Origin: Polynucleobacter sp. | GTDB taxonomy: Bacteria > Pseudomonadota > Gammaproteobacteria > Burkholderiales > Burkholderiaceae | NCBI GenBank assembly: GCA_008015455.1 | Contig: SSFP01000076.1 | Location: 1 to 44,218, forward strand | Direction: 5' to 3' | DNA: 44,218 bases | Part shown: piece after piece, positions 27,570 to 37,126 of the stretch | Layout: every line of letters begins with the position of its first letter | Position numbering within the stretch: the first letter of the stretch is position 1 | The notes under the pieces: generated by a model | The model's input: the letters and a program-made list of their open reading frames with translations, nothing else | Database searches by the model: none | Told to the model about the DNA's origin: nothing | Translations under genes and position numbers: made by a program

Positions 27570-29153
27570 TTAATGGCGGAAGTGACGTGTGCCTGTGTAA
27601 ACCATGGCGACACCACGTTCGTCTGCAGCTGCCACGACTTCATCATCACGCATGCTGCCACCTGGTTGAATCACACAAGTTGCACCAGCATCGACAACCA
27701 CATCAAGACCGTCGCGGAATGGGAAGAAGGCATCACTAGCGACAGCAGAGTTCTGCAAGCTTAAACCAGCGTTCTGAGCTTTGATGCTAGCAATTCTGGC
27801 GGAATCGATGCGGCTCATTTGTCCTGCACCTACACCAAGCGTCATACCATCGCCACAGAATACGATGGCATTAGATTTAACGTATTTAGCAACGCGCCAA
27901 GCAAACATAAGGTCTTCCATTTCTTTAGCTGTTGGTTGACGTTTAGTCACAACACGCAATTCGCTTGGTAAGACATTCTTGAAGTCAGGCGTCTGAACTA
28001 AAAGACCGCCACCCACACGTTTAATGTCTTGAGGATTAATCGTTTCTGCTAATTCAATTTCAAGAACGCGTACATTTTGCTTAGTAGCAAAGATGGCTAG
28101 AGCTTCAGGTGTAAAGGCGGGAGCGATCAAAACTTCAACGAATTGTTTTGAAACAATCTCAGCCGTTGCGCCATCGCAAGGACGATTAAAAGCAATGATG
28201 CCGCCGAAAGCTGAAGTTGAATCAGTCTTAAACGCTTTTTGATAGGCTTCTAAAGGAGTGCTTCCAACCGCAACGCCACAAGGGTTGGCGTGCTTGATGA
28301 TCACGCATGCTGGTTGTCCGCTGGTCACTGTGTTACCAAAACTCTTCACGCATTCCCATGCTGCATCAGCATCAGCAATATTGTTATAGGACAACTCTTT
28401 ACCTTGGATTTGGCGGTAGTTGGCAAGTGCGCCAGGAATCACTTGAGTATCTTTATAGAATGCGGCGCCTTGATGTGGGTTCTCGCCATAACGCATATCT
28501 TGAACTTTATTAAACGCTAGGTGAAGCGTTTGTGGATATTCACTACGTGTTGTGTGGTTGAGGTCTTCACCTAAGCTAGATAGATAGTTAGCAATGGCGC
28601 CATCGTATTGAGCTGTGTGAGCATATACCTTTTTGGCTAACGCAAAGTTAGTTTTGAAAGAAACTTCATTTTTATTTTCTTTCATTTCTTTAAGAACTGC
28701 ATCGTAGTCAGATGGAGAAATCAACACCGTGACATCTTTGTGATTTTTGGCAGCTGCGCGCAGCATAGCTGGACCACCAATATCGATATTTTCAATCGCA
28801 TCTTCAAAAGAACATTCTTTTTGCGCCACAGTTTTTTGGAATGGATAGAGATTAATGACCAACATATCAATAGCGCCAATACCATGTTCTTTTAAAGCTG
28901 CCATATGCTCAGGGAAATCTCTGCGCGCTAACAAGCCACCGTGCACCATAGGATGTAGGGTCTTAACGCGACCATCCAACATTTCTGGAAAGCCTGTTAA
29001 TTCAGCAACTTCAACAACAGGTAAGCCATTCTCGGCTAAGAGCTTGGCTGTGCCACCAGTGGAAATAAGCTTCACGCCACATTCGTGAAGTGATTTTGCA
29101 AACGGCACGATGCCTGATTTGTCTGAAACTGAGAGTAGGGCTATACGGATCAT
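27570..29153 (-). CDS. purH: Bifunctional AICAR formyltransferase / IMP cyclohydrolase
   Basis: It carries out the last two steps of IMP synthesis. The 527 residues have an N-terminal MGS-like cyclohydrolase domain ([18 protein letters not shown], then [11 protein letters not shown] near 31-41 and [19 protein letters not shown] near 60-78) and a C-terminal formyltransferase domain ([13 protein letters not shown] near 215, [13 protein letters not shown] near 280, and the final [15 protein letters not shown]). It is downstream of fis by 52 bp of AT-rich sequence and upstream of ruvC by 10 bp, so it may be co-transcribed with both. Confidence 0.98.
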   Translation of the reverse strand: MIRIALLSVSDKSGIVPFAKSLHECGVKLISTGGTAKLLAENGLPVVEVAELTGFPEMLDGRVKTLHPMVHGGLLARRDFPEHMAALKEHGIGAIDMLVINLYPFQKTVAQKECSFEDAIENIDIGGPAMLRAAAKNHKDVTVLISPSDYDAVLKEMKENKNEVSFKTNFALAKKVYAHTAQYDGAIANYLSSLGEDLNHTTRSEYPQTLHLAFNKVQDMRYGENPHQGAAFYKDTQVIPGALANYRQIQGKELSYNNIADADAAWECVKSFGNTVTSGQPACVIIKHANPCGVAVGSTPLEAYQKAFKTDSTSAFGGIIAFNRPCDGATAEIVSKQFVEVLIAPAFTPEALAIFATKQNVRVLEIELAETINPQDIKRVGGGLLVQTPDFKNVLPSELRVVTKRQPTAKEMEDLMFAWRVAKYVKSNAIVFCGDGMTLGVGAGQMSRIDSARIASIKAQNAGLSLQNSAVASDAFFPFRDGLDVVVDAGATCVIQPGGSMRDDEVVAAADERGVAMVYTGTRHFRH

Positions 29154-29205
29154 GATAGTTAAATGTAAAAAATTAAAAGATTAATAAATGGTGAAAATAA
29201 ATTTC

Positions 29206-29448
29206 TTAAAGCAAGCCGTGTTCTAACAACTTTTTTCTAAGGGTGTTTCGGTTAATCCCAAGATAAGTAGCAGCCAATGATTGGTTATTGTCTGCGTGCT
29301 TCATGATGAGTTCTAAGACGGGTTTTTCCATCACGGTTAGAACCATTTGATACACATTGCTTGGTGCGGTATCTCCTAAATCATCTAGATAACGTTTGAG
29401 ATGTTTTTCAATGGTTTGGCTAACAGGATGTTGTTGAGGGGCTTGCAT
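29206..29448 (-). CDS. fis: Fis family DNA-binding protein
   Basis: An 80-residue nucleoid-associated, DNA-bending protein. The C-terminal helix-turn-helix NQSLAATYLGINRNTLRKKL is a close match to Fis, and the preceding LVLTVMEKPVLELIMKHA-like helix is the dimer interface. The N-terminus is shorter than that of E. coli Fis (98 residues), as usual in betaproteobacteria. It starts one base after the dusB stop; the dusB-fis pairing is widely conserved in proteobacteria and in E. coli is controlled from the dusB promoter. Confidence 0.95.
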   Translation of the reverse strand: MQAPQQHPVSQTIEKHLKRYLDDLGDTAPSNVYQMVLTVMEKPVLELIMKHADNNQSLAATYLGINRNTLRKKLLEHGLL

Positions 29449-29449
29449 C

Positions 29450-30466
29450 TTATGCGGCTTCTAAATAGATTAATTGTTCTGAGTCTTCTTTGAGTGAATC
29501 AAAAAATTGATTCACTGCTGCTAATTGTTGTTGGCAATCATCAATTGTATTCATATGGTGGCGGAAGGCATGAGAACCTTTAAGTCCTTTGCAATACCAA
29601 GCAATATGTTTTCTGGCGCTGCGAACGCCGGCATATTCACCATAAAACGTGTAGTGATCAAGCAAGTGATGATTCATGATTTCTTGAATTTCACTAATCA
29701 TCGGGGCAGGTAGGTGTTCGCCAGTTTTCAAAAAATGCGAGATCTCTCTAAAAATCCAGGGCCTACCTTGAGCTGCGCGACCAATCATGATGGCATCAGC
29801 CCCTGTGAGGTCTAAAACTTCTTTAGCTTTTTCTGGGGAATTAATATCGCCATTCGCAACAACTGGAATGGAGATCGCACTCTTAACGGCGGCAATGGTT
29901 TCATATTCAGCATGCCCATGGTAAAGGTCAGCCTTGGTGCGACCATGTATGGTGAGCATTTCAATGCCGCTATTAACTGCAATCTCGGCAATCTTGAGAG
30001 CATTTTTATTATTTCTATCCCATCCCGTTCTAATCTTTAAAGTCACCGGTACTTCAGGATGATCTTTCTTAACTTGCCCAACAATGGTCTCTAAGATTTT
30101 TCCAACTAAGACTTCGTCTTTTAAAAGAGCGGATCCAGAGGCGACGTTACATACTTTTTTCGCGGGGCATCCCATATTGATATCAATGATTTGAGCGCCT
30201 CGTTCAATATTTAAGAGAGCAGCTTCAGCCATCATGATTGGGTCTGCGCCAGCGATTTGTACTGAAATCGGCTCAACTTCACCATCATGATTAGCCCTTC
30301 GAAGAGTTTTGGCGCTATTCCAAAGCATGGCATTGGAGGCAATCATTTCTGATACGGCATAACCTGCCCCAAGTTTTTTGCAAAGTTGCCGAAAAGGGCG
30401 ATCAGTAACCCCCGCCATGGGCGCTACAAAAAGGTTGTTGGGAAGGGTGTGGGAGCCTAATTTCAT
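29450..30466 (-). CDS. dusB: tRNA dihydrouridine synthase B
   Basis: An FMN enzyme that reduces uridine in the tRNA D-loop. The 338 residues begin with the TIM barrel (NNLFVAPMAGVTDRPFRQL, residues 9-27). The catalytic cysteine region is DINMGCPAKKVCN near 96-108, with KIRTGWDR near 144 and IHGRTKADLYHG near 173-184 for FMN and tRNA contacts, and MIGRAAQGRPWIF near 230. A four-helix domain makes up the last 90 residues. It leads directly into fis. Confidence 0.96.
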   Translation of the reverse strand: MKLGSHTLPNNLFVAPMAGVTDRPFRQLCKKLGAGYAVSEMIASNAMLWNSAKTLRRANHDGEVEPISVQIAGADPIMMAEAALLNIERGAQIIDINMGCPAKKVCNVASGSALLKDEVLVGKILETIVGQVKKDHPEVPVTLKIRTGWDRNNKNALKIAEIAVNSGIEMLTIHGRTKADLYHGHAEYETIAAVKSAISIPVVANGDINSPEKAKEVLDLTGADAIMIGRAAQGRPWIFREISHFLKTGEHLPAPMISEIQEIMNHHLLDHYTFYGEYAGVRSARKHIAWYCKGLKGSHAFRHHMNTIDDCQQQLAAVNQFFDSLKEDSEQLIYLEAA

Positions 30467-30510
30467 CAGGGCGCCACTCTACCATGAGAAGCTTACTTTT
30501 GCCTAAATTT

Positions 30511-30529
30511 TAAGCAGATGAGCTGCTTA
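30511..30529 (-). terminator. Hairpin at the end of the UbiH-family gene
   Basis: A perfect 7-bp stem (TAAGCAG / CTGCTTA) with a five-base loop includes the stop codon of the UbiH-family gene. On the minus strand it is followed by AAAATTTAGG, not a T-run, so it is a weak terminator at best. It could separate the pepP-ubiH transcript from dusB-fis or simply stabilise an mRNA end. Confidence 0.3.
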
Positions 30530-31654
30530 TCTTTGACCAAACATCATCTGGCGAGTCAGACTTTGTTTAACGGGAACGAGTAGTTGTAGGCTGGATAGCG
30601 CAATACCTCGGGCGCAAATAACGGGCTTTGAGGATGAGGTAAAGATTCTTGCTAAAAAGTCAGTTGTCGCAATAGTGGTGTTTCTATCGGTTTTACGAAG
30701 TGTTTGGTAGTGCTCTAGAGCTTCAGTGATATTTCTATTGATACCAAGCCCGCTAATAGCTTCAGCCAAGGTATGAGCATCTCGAAGACCTAAGTTAAGA
30801 CCCTGTCCTGCAACGGGGTGCATAGTTTGAGCAGCATTGCCAATCCAAACTTCACGACCTTTGACAATTTCTTTGCGGGCATTGAGTCCAAGATCGTAAG
30901 ATCTCAATTCGCCTGCTTCTAAAAAGCGACCGGCTCTCGTGCCAAAAGATGTTTGTAATTCGCGTAAGAAATCATCAGGACCAAGCGCAAGACGCGCTTG
31001 GGTTGTTGGAGGGTGACCGCACCAAACTAAGTTGAGATATTCATGTCCTTTGTGATTAGGCAACAATGCTAAAGGACCTTCTTCGGTAAACCGTTCCCAG
31101 GCTAAATGTTGATTGGTTTTATCTGTTCGAACCCACCCAACAATCGCTGATTGATCATAGTCTCTATAAATCTCTTGCCATTCTTGTTGTTTGAATAAGC
31201 CCCCTTCAGCATGAATGATGACATCAGCTAATTGGGTTTTATCTAGTTCATCAATTTTTTGGTTGAAGTGCCAGTGAAACTGAGGGCAATTTTTTGAGAT
31301 TCTTTGAAGAGCTTGGCGAATAGATAAATGAATATCTGCATATCTAACGATATGACCTAAAGCATCTTGACCTAGTTCTTCGCGACGAACAATGGCTCGC
31401 CCAAAATGTCCTCGATGAGATACATGGATCTTGTGAATTGTTGGAGAGTTGGCAGGCCATGCTCCAATATTTTTTAAGAGTAGATGACTGCCTTGAGAGA
31501 CTGCGATACCACGACTATCGCCTTGAGTAATGGCATCGTTCGATTCCGGTAAGCGGTCATATAAATCTAGTGGCGTGTCAGGAGTTTTTTCAAGTATCCA
31601 TGATGCGCAAGCTAATCCGACGGGCCCTCCACCAATAATGGCAATTCTTTTCAT
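30527..31654 (-). CDS. UbiH/UbiF/COQ6 family FAD-dependent hydroxylase
   Basis: A 375-residue flavoprotein monooxygenase. The FAD-binding GxGxxG is IAIIGGGPVGLACASWIL (residues 4-21), the middle segment holds the conserved IIHAEGGL variant of the 'ADGxxS' region, and the second FAD motif is GNAAQTMHPVAGQGLNLGLRD near 271-291. Family members hydroxylate the ring of ubiquinone precursors; which position this one uses cannot be told. Its start overlaps the pepP stop by 4 bases. The pepP-ubiH order also occurs in E. coli, which supports a ubiquinone role. Confidence 0.9.
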   Translation of the reverse strand: MKRIAIIGGGPVGLACASWILEKTPDTPLDLYDRLPESNDAITQGDSRGIAVSQGSHLLLKNIGAWPANSPTIHKIHVSHRGHFGRAIVRREELGQDALGHIVRYADIHLSIRQALQRISKNCPQFHWHFNQKIDELDKTQLADVIIHAEGGLFKQQEWQEIYRDYDQSAIVGWVRTDKTNQHLAWERFTEEGPLALLPNHKGHEYLNLVWCGHPPTTQARLALGPDDFLRELQTSFGTRAGRFLEAGELRSYDLGLNARKEIVKGREVWIGNAAQTMHPVAGQGLNLGLRDAHTLAEAISGLGINRNITEALEHYQTLRKTDRNTTIATTDFLARIFTSSSKPVICARGIALSSLQLLVPVKQSLTRQMMFGQR

Positions 31655-33018
31655 GATGGATGCTTCATCAGATATTCGATTTCTGATACTTTAACTGGTA
31701 CATCACGGCTCATTAATTCACATTCGGCAGATGTGACCAAAGCATCATCTTCAATCCTGATGCCAATATCCCAGTATTGAGGATCAATATCATCAGATTT
31801 TCTAATATAAATACCTGGTTCAATCGTGAGAACCATGTTTTCTTGAAGTGAACGCCAAGGTTGTGGCGAGGACTTGCTGCTAGGCTCTCGATAAGAACCG
31901 ACATCATGAACATCCATGCCTAACCAGTGACTAGTTCTATGCATGTAAAAACGTTGATAAGCTTTTGTTTCAATCGCGTTATCGACACTACCAATCGTTT
32001 GTCGATTAATTAAACCTAGGTCGAGCAAACCTTGAGTAATGATCTTCAGGGCTGCATCATGAGGAGCTTGGAAATCGTAGCCAATCTTCGTCACAGCAAT
32101 GGCTGCTTCTTGAGCTGCTAGAACGATCTCGTAGACTGCTTTTTGCGCGGGACTAAATTGTCCGTTAATAGGAAAGGTTCGAGTGATATCAGAGGCGTAC
32201 CCGTCTAACTCGCAACCTGCATCAATTAAGCATAAATCACCATCTTTTAATTCTGCATTGCCTGCGCGATGATGAAGTACGCAAGCATTGGCGCCGCTCG
32301 CGACAATGCTGTTATAGGCAACACTTTGAGCCCCTGCGTGCCGGAATGCATGAAGTAATTCGGCTTCTAAGTGATATTCGCGCAAACCAGCACGAGAGCT
32401 TTGCATGGCTCTCATATGGCCTTGTGCTGCGATCTTGCCAGCTTGGTGCATGATTTGAATTTCATGAGCATCTTTGAAAAGTCTCATCTCATGAATGATT
32501 GTTTCAATATCAAATAATGCAGCAGGACTTGTTAAGCCTATGCGAGATTGAGACTTCACTTGAGCTAACCAATTTTGGAGTTGTTGATTTTGCTCAGCGG
32601 TATTGCTAAGACGGGCATACACCGCTGACTGGTTGCTTAGATACTCAGGGAGTTTTTGGTTGATTTCGGTATTAGCAAAAGCTACATCAATGCCTAAAGT
32701 TGAAGGTGCTGTTTCGGGACCTAATCGCCAACCATCCCAGATTTCTCGTTCAAGATCTTTGGGGCGGCAAAATAAAATGGATTGAGAGCTTTCTTTACTA
32801 ACCACCATCACCAATGTGGCACCCGGCTCACTAAAGCCAGTTAGATAGTAAAAATCAGAATCATGGCGATAAGGAAAATCGCTATCTCGGTTGCGATATT
32901 TTTCACCAGCAGTTTCAAGAATGACAACGCCTTGCCCACTTTGATGTCGAATACTTTGCGCTAGACGAGTGCGTCTGCTGGCATAAATATCTCGAGGAAA
33001 TTCCGGCGTTTGAATCAT
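31651..33018 (-). CDS. pepP: Xaa-Pro aminopeptidase (aminopeptidase P)
   Basis: A 455-residue metallopeptidase that removes N-terminal residues ahead of proline. The N-terminal creatinase-like domain includes FYYLTGFSEPGATLV (near 51-65). The pita-bread catalytic domain has the dinuclear metal ligands in LIDAGCELDGYASDITRTFP (split around residue 265), HRTSHWLGMDVHDVG near 360, TIEPGIYI near 394, and IRIEDD near 417. It stands between the murU-like gene (2-bp gap) and the ubiH-family gene (4-bp overlap). Confidence 0.95.
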   Translation of the reverse strand: MIQTPEFPRDIYASRRTRLAQSIRHQSGQGVVILETAGEKYRNRDSDFPYRHDSDFYYLTGFSEPGATLVMVVSKESSQSILFCRPKDLEREIWDGWRLGPETAPSTLGIDVAFANTEINQKLPEYLSNQSAVYARLSNTAEQNQQLQNWLAQVKSQSRIGLTSPAALFDIETIIHEMRLFKDAHEIQIMHQAGKIAAQGHMRAMQSSRAGLREYHLEAELLHAFRHAGAQSVAYNSIVASGANACVLHHRAGNAELKDGDLCLIDAGCELDGYASDITRTFPINGQFSPAQKAVYEIVLAAQEAAIAVTKIGYDFQAPHDAALKIITQGLLDLGLINRQTIGSVDNAIETKAYQRFYMHRTSHWLGMDVHDVGSYREPSSKSSPQPWRSLQENMVLTIEPGIYIRKSDDIDPQYWDIGIRIEDDALVTSAECELMSRDVPVKVSEIEYLMKHPS

Positions 33019-33020
33019 TT

Positions 33021-33719
33021 CTATTTATTAAGTTCAGCTAATCGTTCGGGTGTACCAACATCAACCCACATAACATCTAATAATTCACCCATGACTTGTT
33101 GGGTTGCCATCGCTTGCCTTAAAAGGGGTGCTAGCTTGGCGACATCTCCTATCTTAATACCATTTAGTAAGTCTTGGTGGTAGATGCCGGCGCCTGAGAA
33201 TGTGTAACTTTGGTTGCTTGCTTTATCACTCACGATACCCTGATCTAAACCAAAATCCCCATCTGGATGATGGCTAGGATTTTGTATTAAAAATAGATAA
33301 GCCAATATCTTTTGTGGACTTTGTCGAAGGGTCTCAACAATTTCTTGAATTTTGGCAAAAGGAAATTCAGGACAAAAAACATCGCCATTAATAGCAAAGA
33401 AGTAGTCCTGAATTTTCATGAGAGCCATACCTTGCCTCAGCCCGCCGGCTGTTTCAAGCGCTGTATTTTCAGCTGATAGCTGGATATGTAGTTGTGGGAA
33501 ATTGGCTGACGCCACGTGAGCCACAATTTGTTCGCCTAACCAAGCATGATTAATCACAATCTCTTGAGCACCATTAGCCGATAAATGATGAAGGTGCCAA
33601 TCAATTAAAGCTTGCCCTTGAACTTTTAGAAGTGGTTTGGGTGTGTGATCAGTTAATGGGCGCATTCTTTCCCCGCGACCAGCCGCTAGAACCATGCAGG
33701 GAATTTGAATGTGAGCCAT
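33021..33719 (-). CDS. murU: Nucleotidyltransferase, probable MurNAc-1-phosphate uridylyltransferase
   Basis: A 232-residue sugar nucleotidyltransferase. The nucleotide-binding motif is MVLAAGRGERMRPLTDHTPKP (residues 9-29, one longer than quoted parts VLAAGRGERMRPLT and PKPLL), and the metal-binding FAINGDVF follows near 113. In Pseudomonas putida the partner gene pair amgK-murU turns MurNAc into UDP-MurNAc. Here too it lies 2 bases downstream of an AmgK-like kinase, which makes MurU more likely than a glucose-1-phosphate enzyme. The substrate is inferred from context. Confidence 0.82.
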   Translation of the reverse strand: MAHIQIPCMVLAAGRGERMRPLTDHTPKPLLKVQGQALIDWHLHHLSANGAQEIVINHAWLGEQIVAHVASANFPQLHIQLSAENTALETAGGLRQGMALMKIQDYFFAINGDVFCPEFPFAKIQEIVETLRQSPQKILAYLFLIQNPSHHPDGDFGLDQGIVSDKASNQSYTFSGAGIYHQDLLNGIKIGDVAKLAPLLRQAMATQQVMGELLDVMWVDVGTPERLAELNK

Positions 33720-33721
33720 CG

Positions 33722-34747
33722 TCAGAAAGTTAAGCCGTCAGGATGATCTATTCCTTCAATACGATCTAAAAGACGTACTAAAGGTTTGAGTTGGATGTAT
33801 CGTTCAGCCACTTTTCTGGTGTATTTAAAGACCAAAGGCATATCCTTGAGATAACCGTCTTTTCCATCTCGGTGGTAAAGACGGGCAAAGATACCCAAAA
33901 CTTTTAGATGGCGCTGTAAACCCATCCACTCGAAATCTCGATAGAACTCACCAAATTCATGTTGAACAGGTAAGCCCGCTTTTCTAGCCATATCCCAATA
34001 TCGAATGAGCCAATCCATTTGCTCAGGCTCTTCCCATTCGATATAAGCATCTCTAAATAGAGAGGCTAAATCGTAAGTAATGGGGCCATACACGGCATCC
34101 TGAAAATCCAAAATGCCTGGGTTATTTGATTCAGTCACCATTAAATTGCGGCTGTGATAGTCCCGGTGAACAAAAACAGGGGCTTGAGCGAGGTTATTTT
34201 CAAGAATGAGACTAAAAACCTTCGCCAAATCCTGCTTTTCTGCTTCGCTCAGCGTCAGTTGGAGATGTTTACCTAAATACCACTCTGGAAATAGGTCTAA
34301 TTCGCGCTGTAATAGGGCTTGGTCGTAATTGGGGATCTGCCCAGGCTTGGATGCTAGCTGAATCTTAATCAGTGCGCTGGAGGCATCTTGATACAGTTTG
34401 GGGGCTGAATCTGGATTTAATGCTGAAAGATAGGTTTGATGACCTAAATCTGAAAGCAACAGGAAGCCTTTTTCAATGTCAGCCTCCAAAACTGTTGGAA
34501 CATTGACCCCTGATTGCCCCAGCAAGCCTGCTATATGGATAAATGGGCGGGTATCTTCTTGTGGCGGAGGGGCATCCATCACGATAAAACTCTTGTTTTG
34601 ACCGTTTTGACTCGCTAAAACTCTAAAGTAACGCCTAAAACTGGCATCGCTTGAGGCAGGATGGGTGGAACTTAGGTCAATAGACCACTTGGTAGCCAAA
34701 GTGGCTAACCAATTATTTAATTCAGATAAGCGGTTATCAGTCTTCAT
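33722..34747 (-). CDS. amgK: Aminoglycoside-phosphotransferase-fold sugar kinase, probable AmgK
   Basis: A 341-residue kinase of the APH fold that in P. putida phosphorylates MurNAc/GlcNAc at the anomeric position. The catalytic loop is VFVHRDYHSRNLMV and the metal site is GILDFQDAVYGPITYDLASL, around residues 195-235. I start it at the ATG at 34745-34747 (MKTDNRLSELNN); an in-frame GTG at 34766-34768 would add seven residues. It runs divergently from lptD with only 30 bp between start codons, and the murU-like gene follows 2 bp later. Confidence 0.82.
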   Translation of the reverse strand: MKTDNRLSELNNWLATLATKWSIDLSSTHPASSDASFRRYFRVLASQNGQNKSFIVMDAPPPQEDTRPFIHIAGLLGQSGVNVPTVLEADIEKGFLLLSDLGHQTYLSALNPDSAPKLYQDASSALIKIQLASKPGQIPNYDQALLQRELDLFPEWYLGKHLQLTLSEAEKQDLAKVFSLILENNLAQAPVFVHRDYHSRNLMVTESNNPGILDFQDAVYGPITYDLASLFRDAYIEWEEPEQMDWLIRYWDMARKAGLPVQHEFGEFYRDFEWMGLQRHLKVLGIFARLYHRDGKDGYLKDMPLVFKYTRKVAERYIQLKPLVRLLDRIEGIDHPDGLTF

Positions 34748-34760
34748 GGATTCGTATAAT
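34733..34760 (+). promoter_or_regulatory. Probable lptD promoter
   Basis: A perfect -10 TATAAT lies at 34755-34760, 17 bases before the lptD ATG. A weak -35 (GTTATC, 34733-34738) at 16 bases falls inside the 5' end of the amgK gene. The leader would be about 11 bases. The reverse complement of the same AT block (TATTATAC) could serve amgK, making this a very tight two-way promoter. Confidence 0.45.
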
Positions 34761-34777
34761 AAAAGCACTTAAGTCAT

Positions 34778-37126
34778 ATGCCTAAAACTTTTATTGCTCC
34801 GAGCCTGATTCTCGATCGAAAAAGCCCGCTAATCAAGCAATTGTTAGTGGGTGTTTCTGTATCTTTATTTGCTGCCAATGGCGCAGTTGCACAAGAGCCG
34901 ACTGAAGTTCCAGATGAGACGTTAAAACTTCGATTAGAAGATCAATTACTCGTGCGCCCGGTTGTACCTGATGATCAGTCACCAACATTTACATCCTCTA
35001 AGAAGTTAGAGGGCGTGATGGATCGCCAAATGCGCTTGGAAGGTGATGCTGTCATTCGTAGAAGTCGCACGGTCATTAAGGGTGACACGATTGTGTATGA
35101 CCCTGACACTGACATTGTTGATATTGATGGCAATGCTACTTTGCTGAAGGACTCGACTTACTTTAAGGGGACCAAGGCAAAGTTAAGGGTGGATGCACAA
35201 GAAGGTTGGATTGATCAGCCTGATTACGAGTTAAGAGATATTGGTGGATTTGGTCATGCTAATCGGGTGGACTTTAAAGAAGACAATGAATTTGAGTTGG
35301 ACAAGTTAACTTACAGTACATGTCGACCAGATAACCTCGATTGGTATTTAGCTGCCAGCCGTATGGATGTTGAGCAAGATACAAAATCAGCTGTTGGTAC
35401 CAATGCTGTTTTACATTTTTTCAACGTCCCTGTTTTATATACCCCTGTATTTGCATTACCGGTCGGCTCTGAGCGCCGCTCAGGATTCTTGTCTCCCACC
35501 TATGGTACGGTGAGTCGCGGTGGTGTTAAAGGTTGGGATATCACAGTTCCTTACTACGTCAACATCGCACCTAATCGCGATATGACTTTATTCCCTCGAT
35601 ATATTGAGGGTCGTGGTGAACAGTTAGGTACAGAATTCCGTTACCTAGATCGTCAATATTCTGGCGTTGTGACAGCAGAGTCATTGGATGATGCTGCATA
35701 CGGAAAGAATCGCTGGGCATTTAGTCTTAAGCATACGCAAAACCTAGCCACTGGTTTAGTGGGATATACCGACTTTAGTAAAGTTTCTGACAACCTTTAC
35801 GTTGATGATTTAGGTAAGAGTTTGAATGGTGTGATTAATCGCCAATTCAATCAGGAGGTAGGTGCTCGATATAACTATGCCGGTTGGAATATTTTGACGC
35901 GTGTACAAAATTTCCAAACTCTTCAACCTGATCCTAACAATCAAGTTGTTTTGCCATATGACCGTGAGCCGCAAGTTAATGCTAAGTATGTTCGTAACAA
36001 TTGGAATGGCTTAAATTTCTCATTTGAGTCAGATGCCACTAGATTTACCTATAAAGGTTTATCAAGTATTGATCGAACATTTAGTGCTGGTAACCGTGCT
36101 TATGCTGTGACATCAGTGGCTAAACCTTTTATGACCCCAGGTTATTACCTAACACCTAAGGTCACTTTGAGATCGACTCAATATACGGTTGATCCGTTTC
36201 CAGGTCAGCCTGATTTAAACCGCAATGTGACTTTGCCAACCTTTAGTTTGGACTCTGGTTTAGTGCTTGAGCGTGATGCTTTAGAGCTCACCAGCCTATT
36301 TAATCGAAATATTCTGATGACACTAGAACCTAGGGCGTTCTATGTTTACACCCCATACAGGTATCAAGCGAATCTACCGCTATTTGATACTGGTGATGCT
36401 GGTTTTGGTATTTCACAGATCTTTAGTGAAAACACTTTCTCAGGTAACGATCGTATTGCTGATAACAATAAGGTTACTTTTGGTGTGACCTCTCGAGTGC
36501 TAGATGCCGATACGGGGATTGAACGTTTGCGTGCAGTGTTGGCTCAGCGTATTGATATGGAAGGTCAGCGTGTCACCTTAACAAGTCAGCCACAAGCTCA
36601 ATCTAAACGATCAGATTTACTGGCAGGCTTATCAACCCGTTTAGTGGGTAACTTTAACTTAGATGGTTTGTTGCAATACAACGAACAAATTAGTAAGTTG
36701 GTGCAACAAAGTGTGACTGCTAGTTATCGTCCAGAAGTGAGAAAGTTATTAAACTTAAGTTATAAGCGCACAGTGGACACATATAACCGTGCAACGACTG
36801 ACCAGTATGAGGCATCCGGTCAGTGGCCAATTACTCGTCAGTGGTATGGCGTTGCAAGATATAACTTTGACTTAATCTCCAATCGCGTTTTAAACCGAGT
36901 GGCTGGTCTTGAGTATGATGCTGACTGTTGGGTGATGCGTTTGGTTCAACGTCGTTATCAAAATACTTCAGTGATGGCGACCTCAGAAATTTATATGCAA
37001 ATTGATTTCAAAGGATTCTCAGGTTTTGGTAATAACTCCATCGACCTAATTCGTTTTAATATTCCTGGCTATGAACCAGTGAGCCCTAACCCTGCCCCAA
37101 TTTCACCATTTGAAAGTTACGAATGA
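34778..37126 (+). CDS. lptD: LPS-assembly outer-membrane protein LptD
   Basis: The beta-barrel that, with LptE, inserts LPS into the outer leaflet. The 782 residues start with a long signal peptide (hydrophobic part about 22-38, likely cleavage after VAQ/AVA near 39). An OstA-type jellyroll follows (about 70-180; DAVIRRSRTVIKGDTIVYDP), then the C-terminal barrel from about 215. Only two cysteines are present: Cys182 in TYSTCRPDN and Cys717 in YDADCWVM. E. coli has four, making two disulfides. It overlaps surA by 4 bases in the classic lptD-surA-pdxA-rsmA operon. Confidence 0.96.
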   Translation: MPKTFIAPSLILDRKSPLIKQLLVGVSVSLFAANGAVAQEPTEVPDETLKLRLEDQLLVRPVVPDDQSPTFTSSKKLEGVMDRQMRLEGDAVIRRSRTVIKGDTIVYDPDTDIVDIDGNATLLKDSTYFKGTKAKLRVDAQEGWIDQPDYELRDIGGFGHANRVDFKEDNEFELDKLTYSTCRPDNLDWYLAASRMDVEQDTKSAVGTNAVLHFFNVPVLYTPVFALPVGSERRSGFLSPTYGTVSRGGVKGWDITVPYYVNIAPNRDMTLFPRYIEGRGEQLGTEFRYLDRQYSGVVTAESLDDAAYGKNRWAFSLKHTQNLATGLVGYTDFSKVSDNLYVDDLGKSLNGVINRQFNQEVGARYNYAGWNILTRVQNFQTLQPDPNNQVVLPYDREPQVNAKYVRNNWNGLNFSFESDATRFTYKGLSSIDRTFSAGNRAYAVTSVAKPFMTPGYYLTPKVTLRSTQYTVDPFPGQPDLNRNVTLPTFSLDSGLVLERDALELTSLFNRNILMTLEPRAFYVYTPYRYQANLPLFDTGDAGFGISQIFSENTFSGNDRIADNNKVTFGVTSRVLDADTGIERLRAVLAQRIDMEGQRVTLTSQPQAQSKRSDLLAGLSTRLVGNFNLDGLLQYNEQISKLVQQSVTASYRPEVRKLLNLSYKRTVDTYNRATTDQYEASGQWPITRQWYGVARYNFDLISNRVLNRVAGLEYDADCWVMRLVQRRYQNTSVMATSEIYMQIDFKGFSGFGNNSIDLIRFNIPGYEPVSPNPAPISPFESYE

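Noticed and set aside
27560-27661. A 34-codon longer N-terminus for RuvC
   Set aside because: The extra part lies within purH in another frame, is unlike RuvC, and [16 protein letters not shown] is the standard start.
34748-34768. GTG start adding seven residues to AmgK
   Set aside because: The added residues cover the AT promoter block for lptD and do not resemble the family; not fully excluded.
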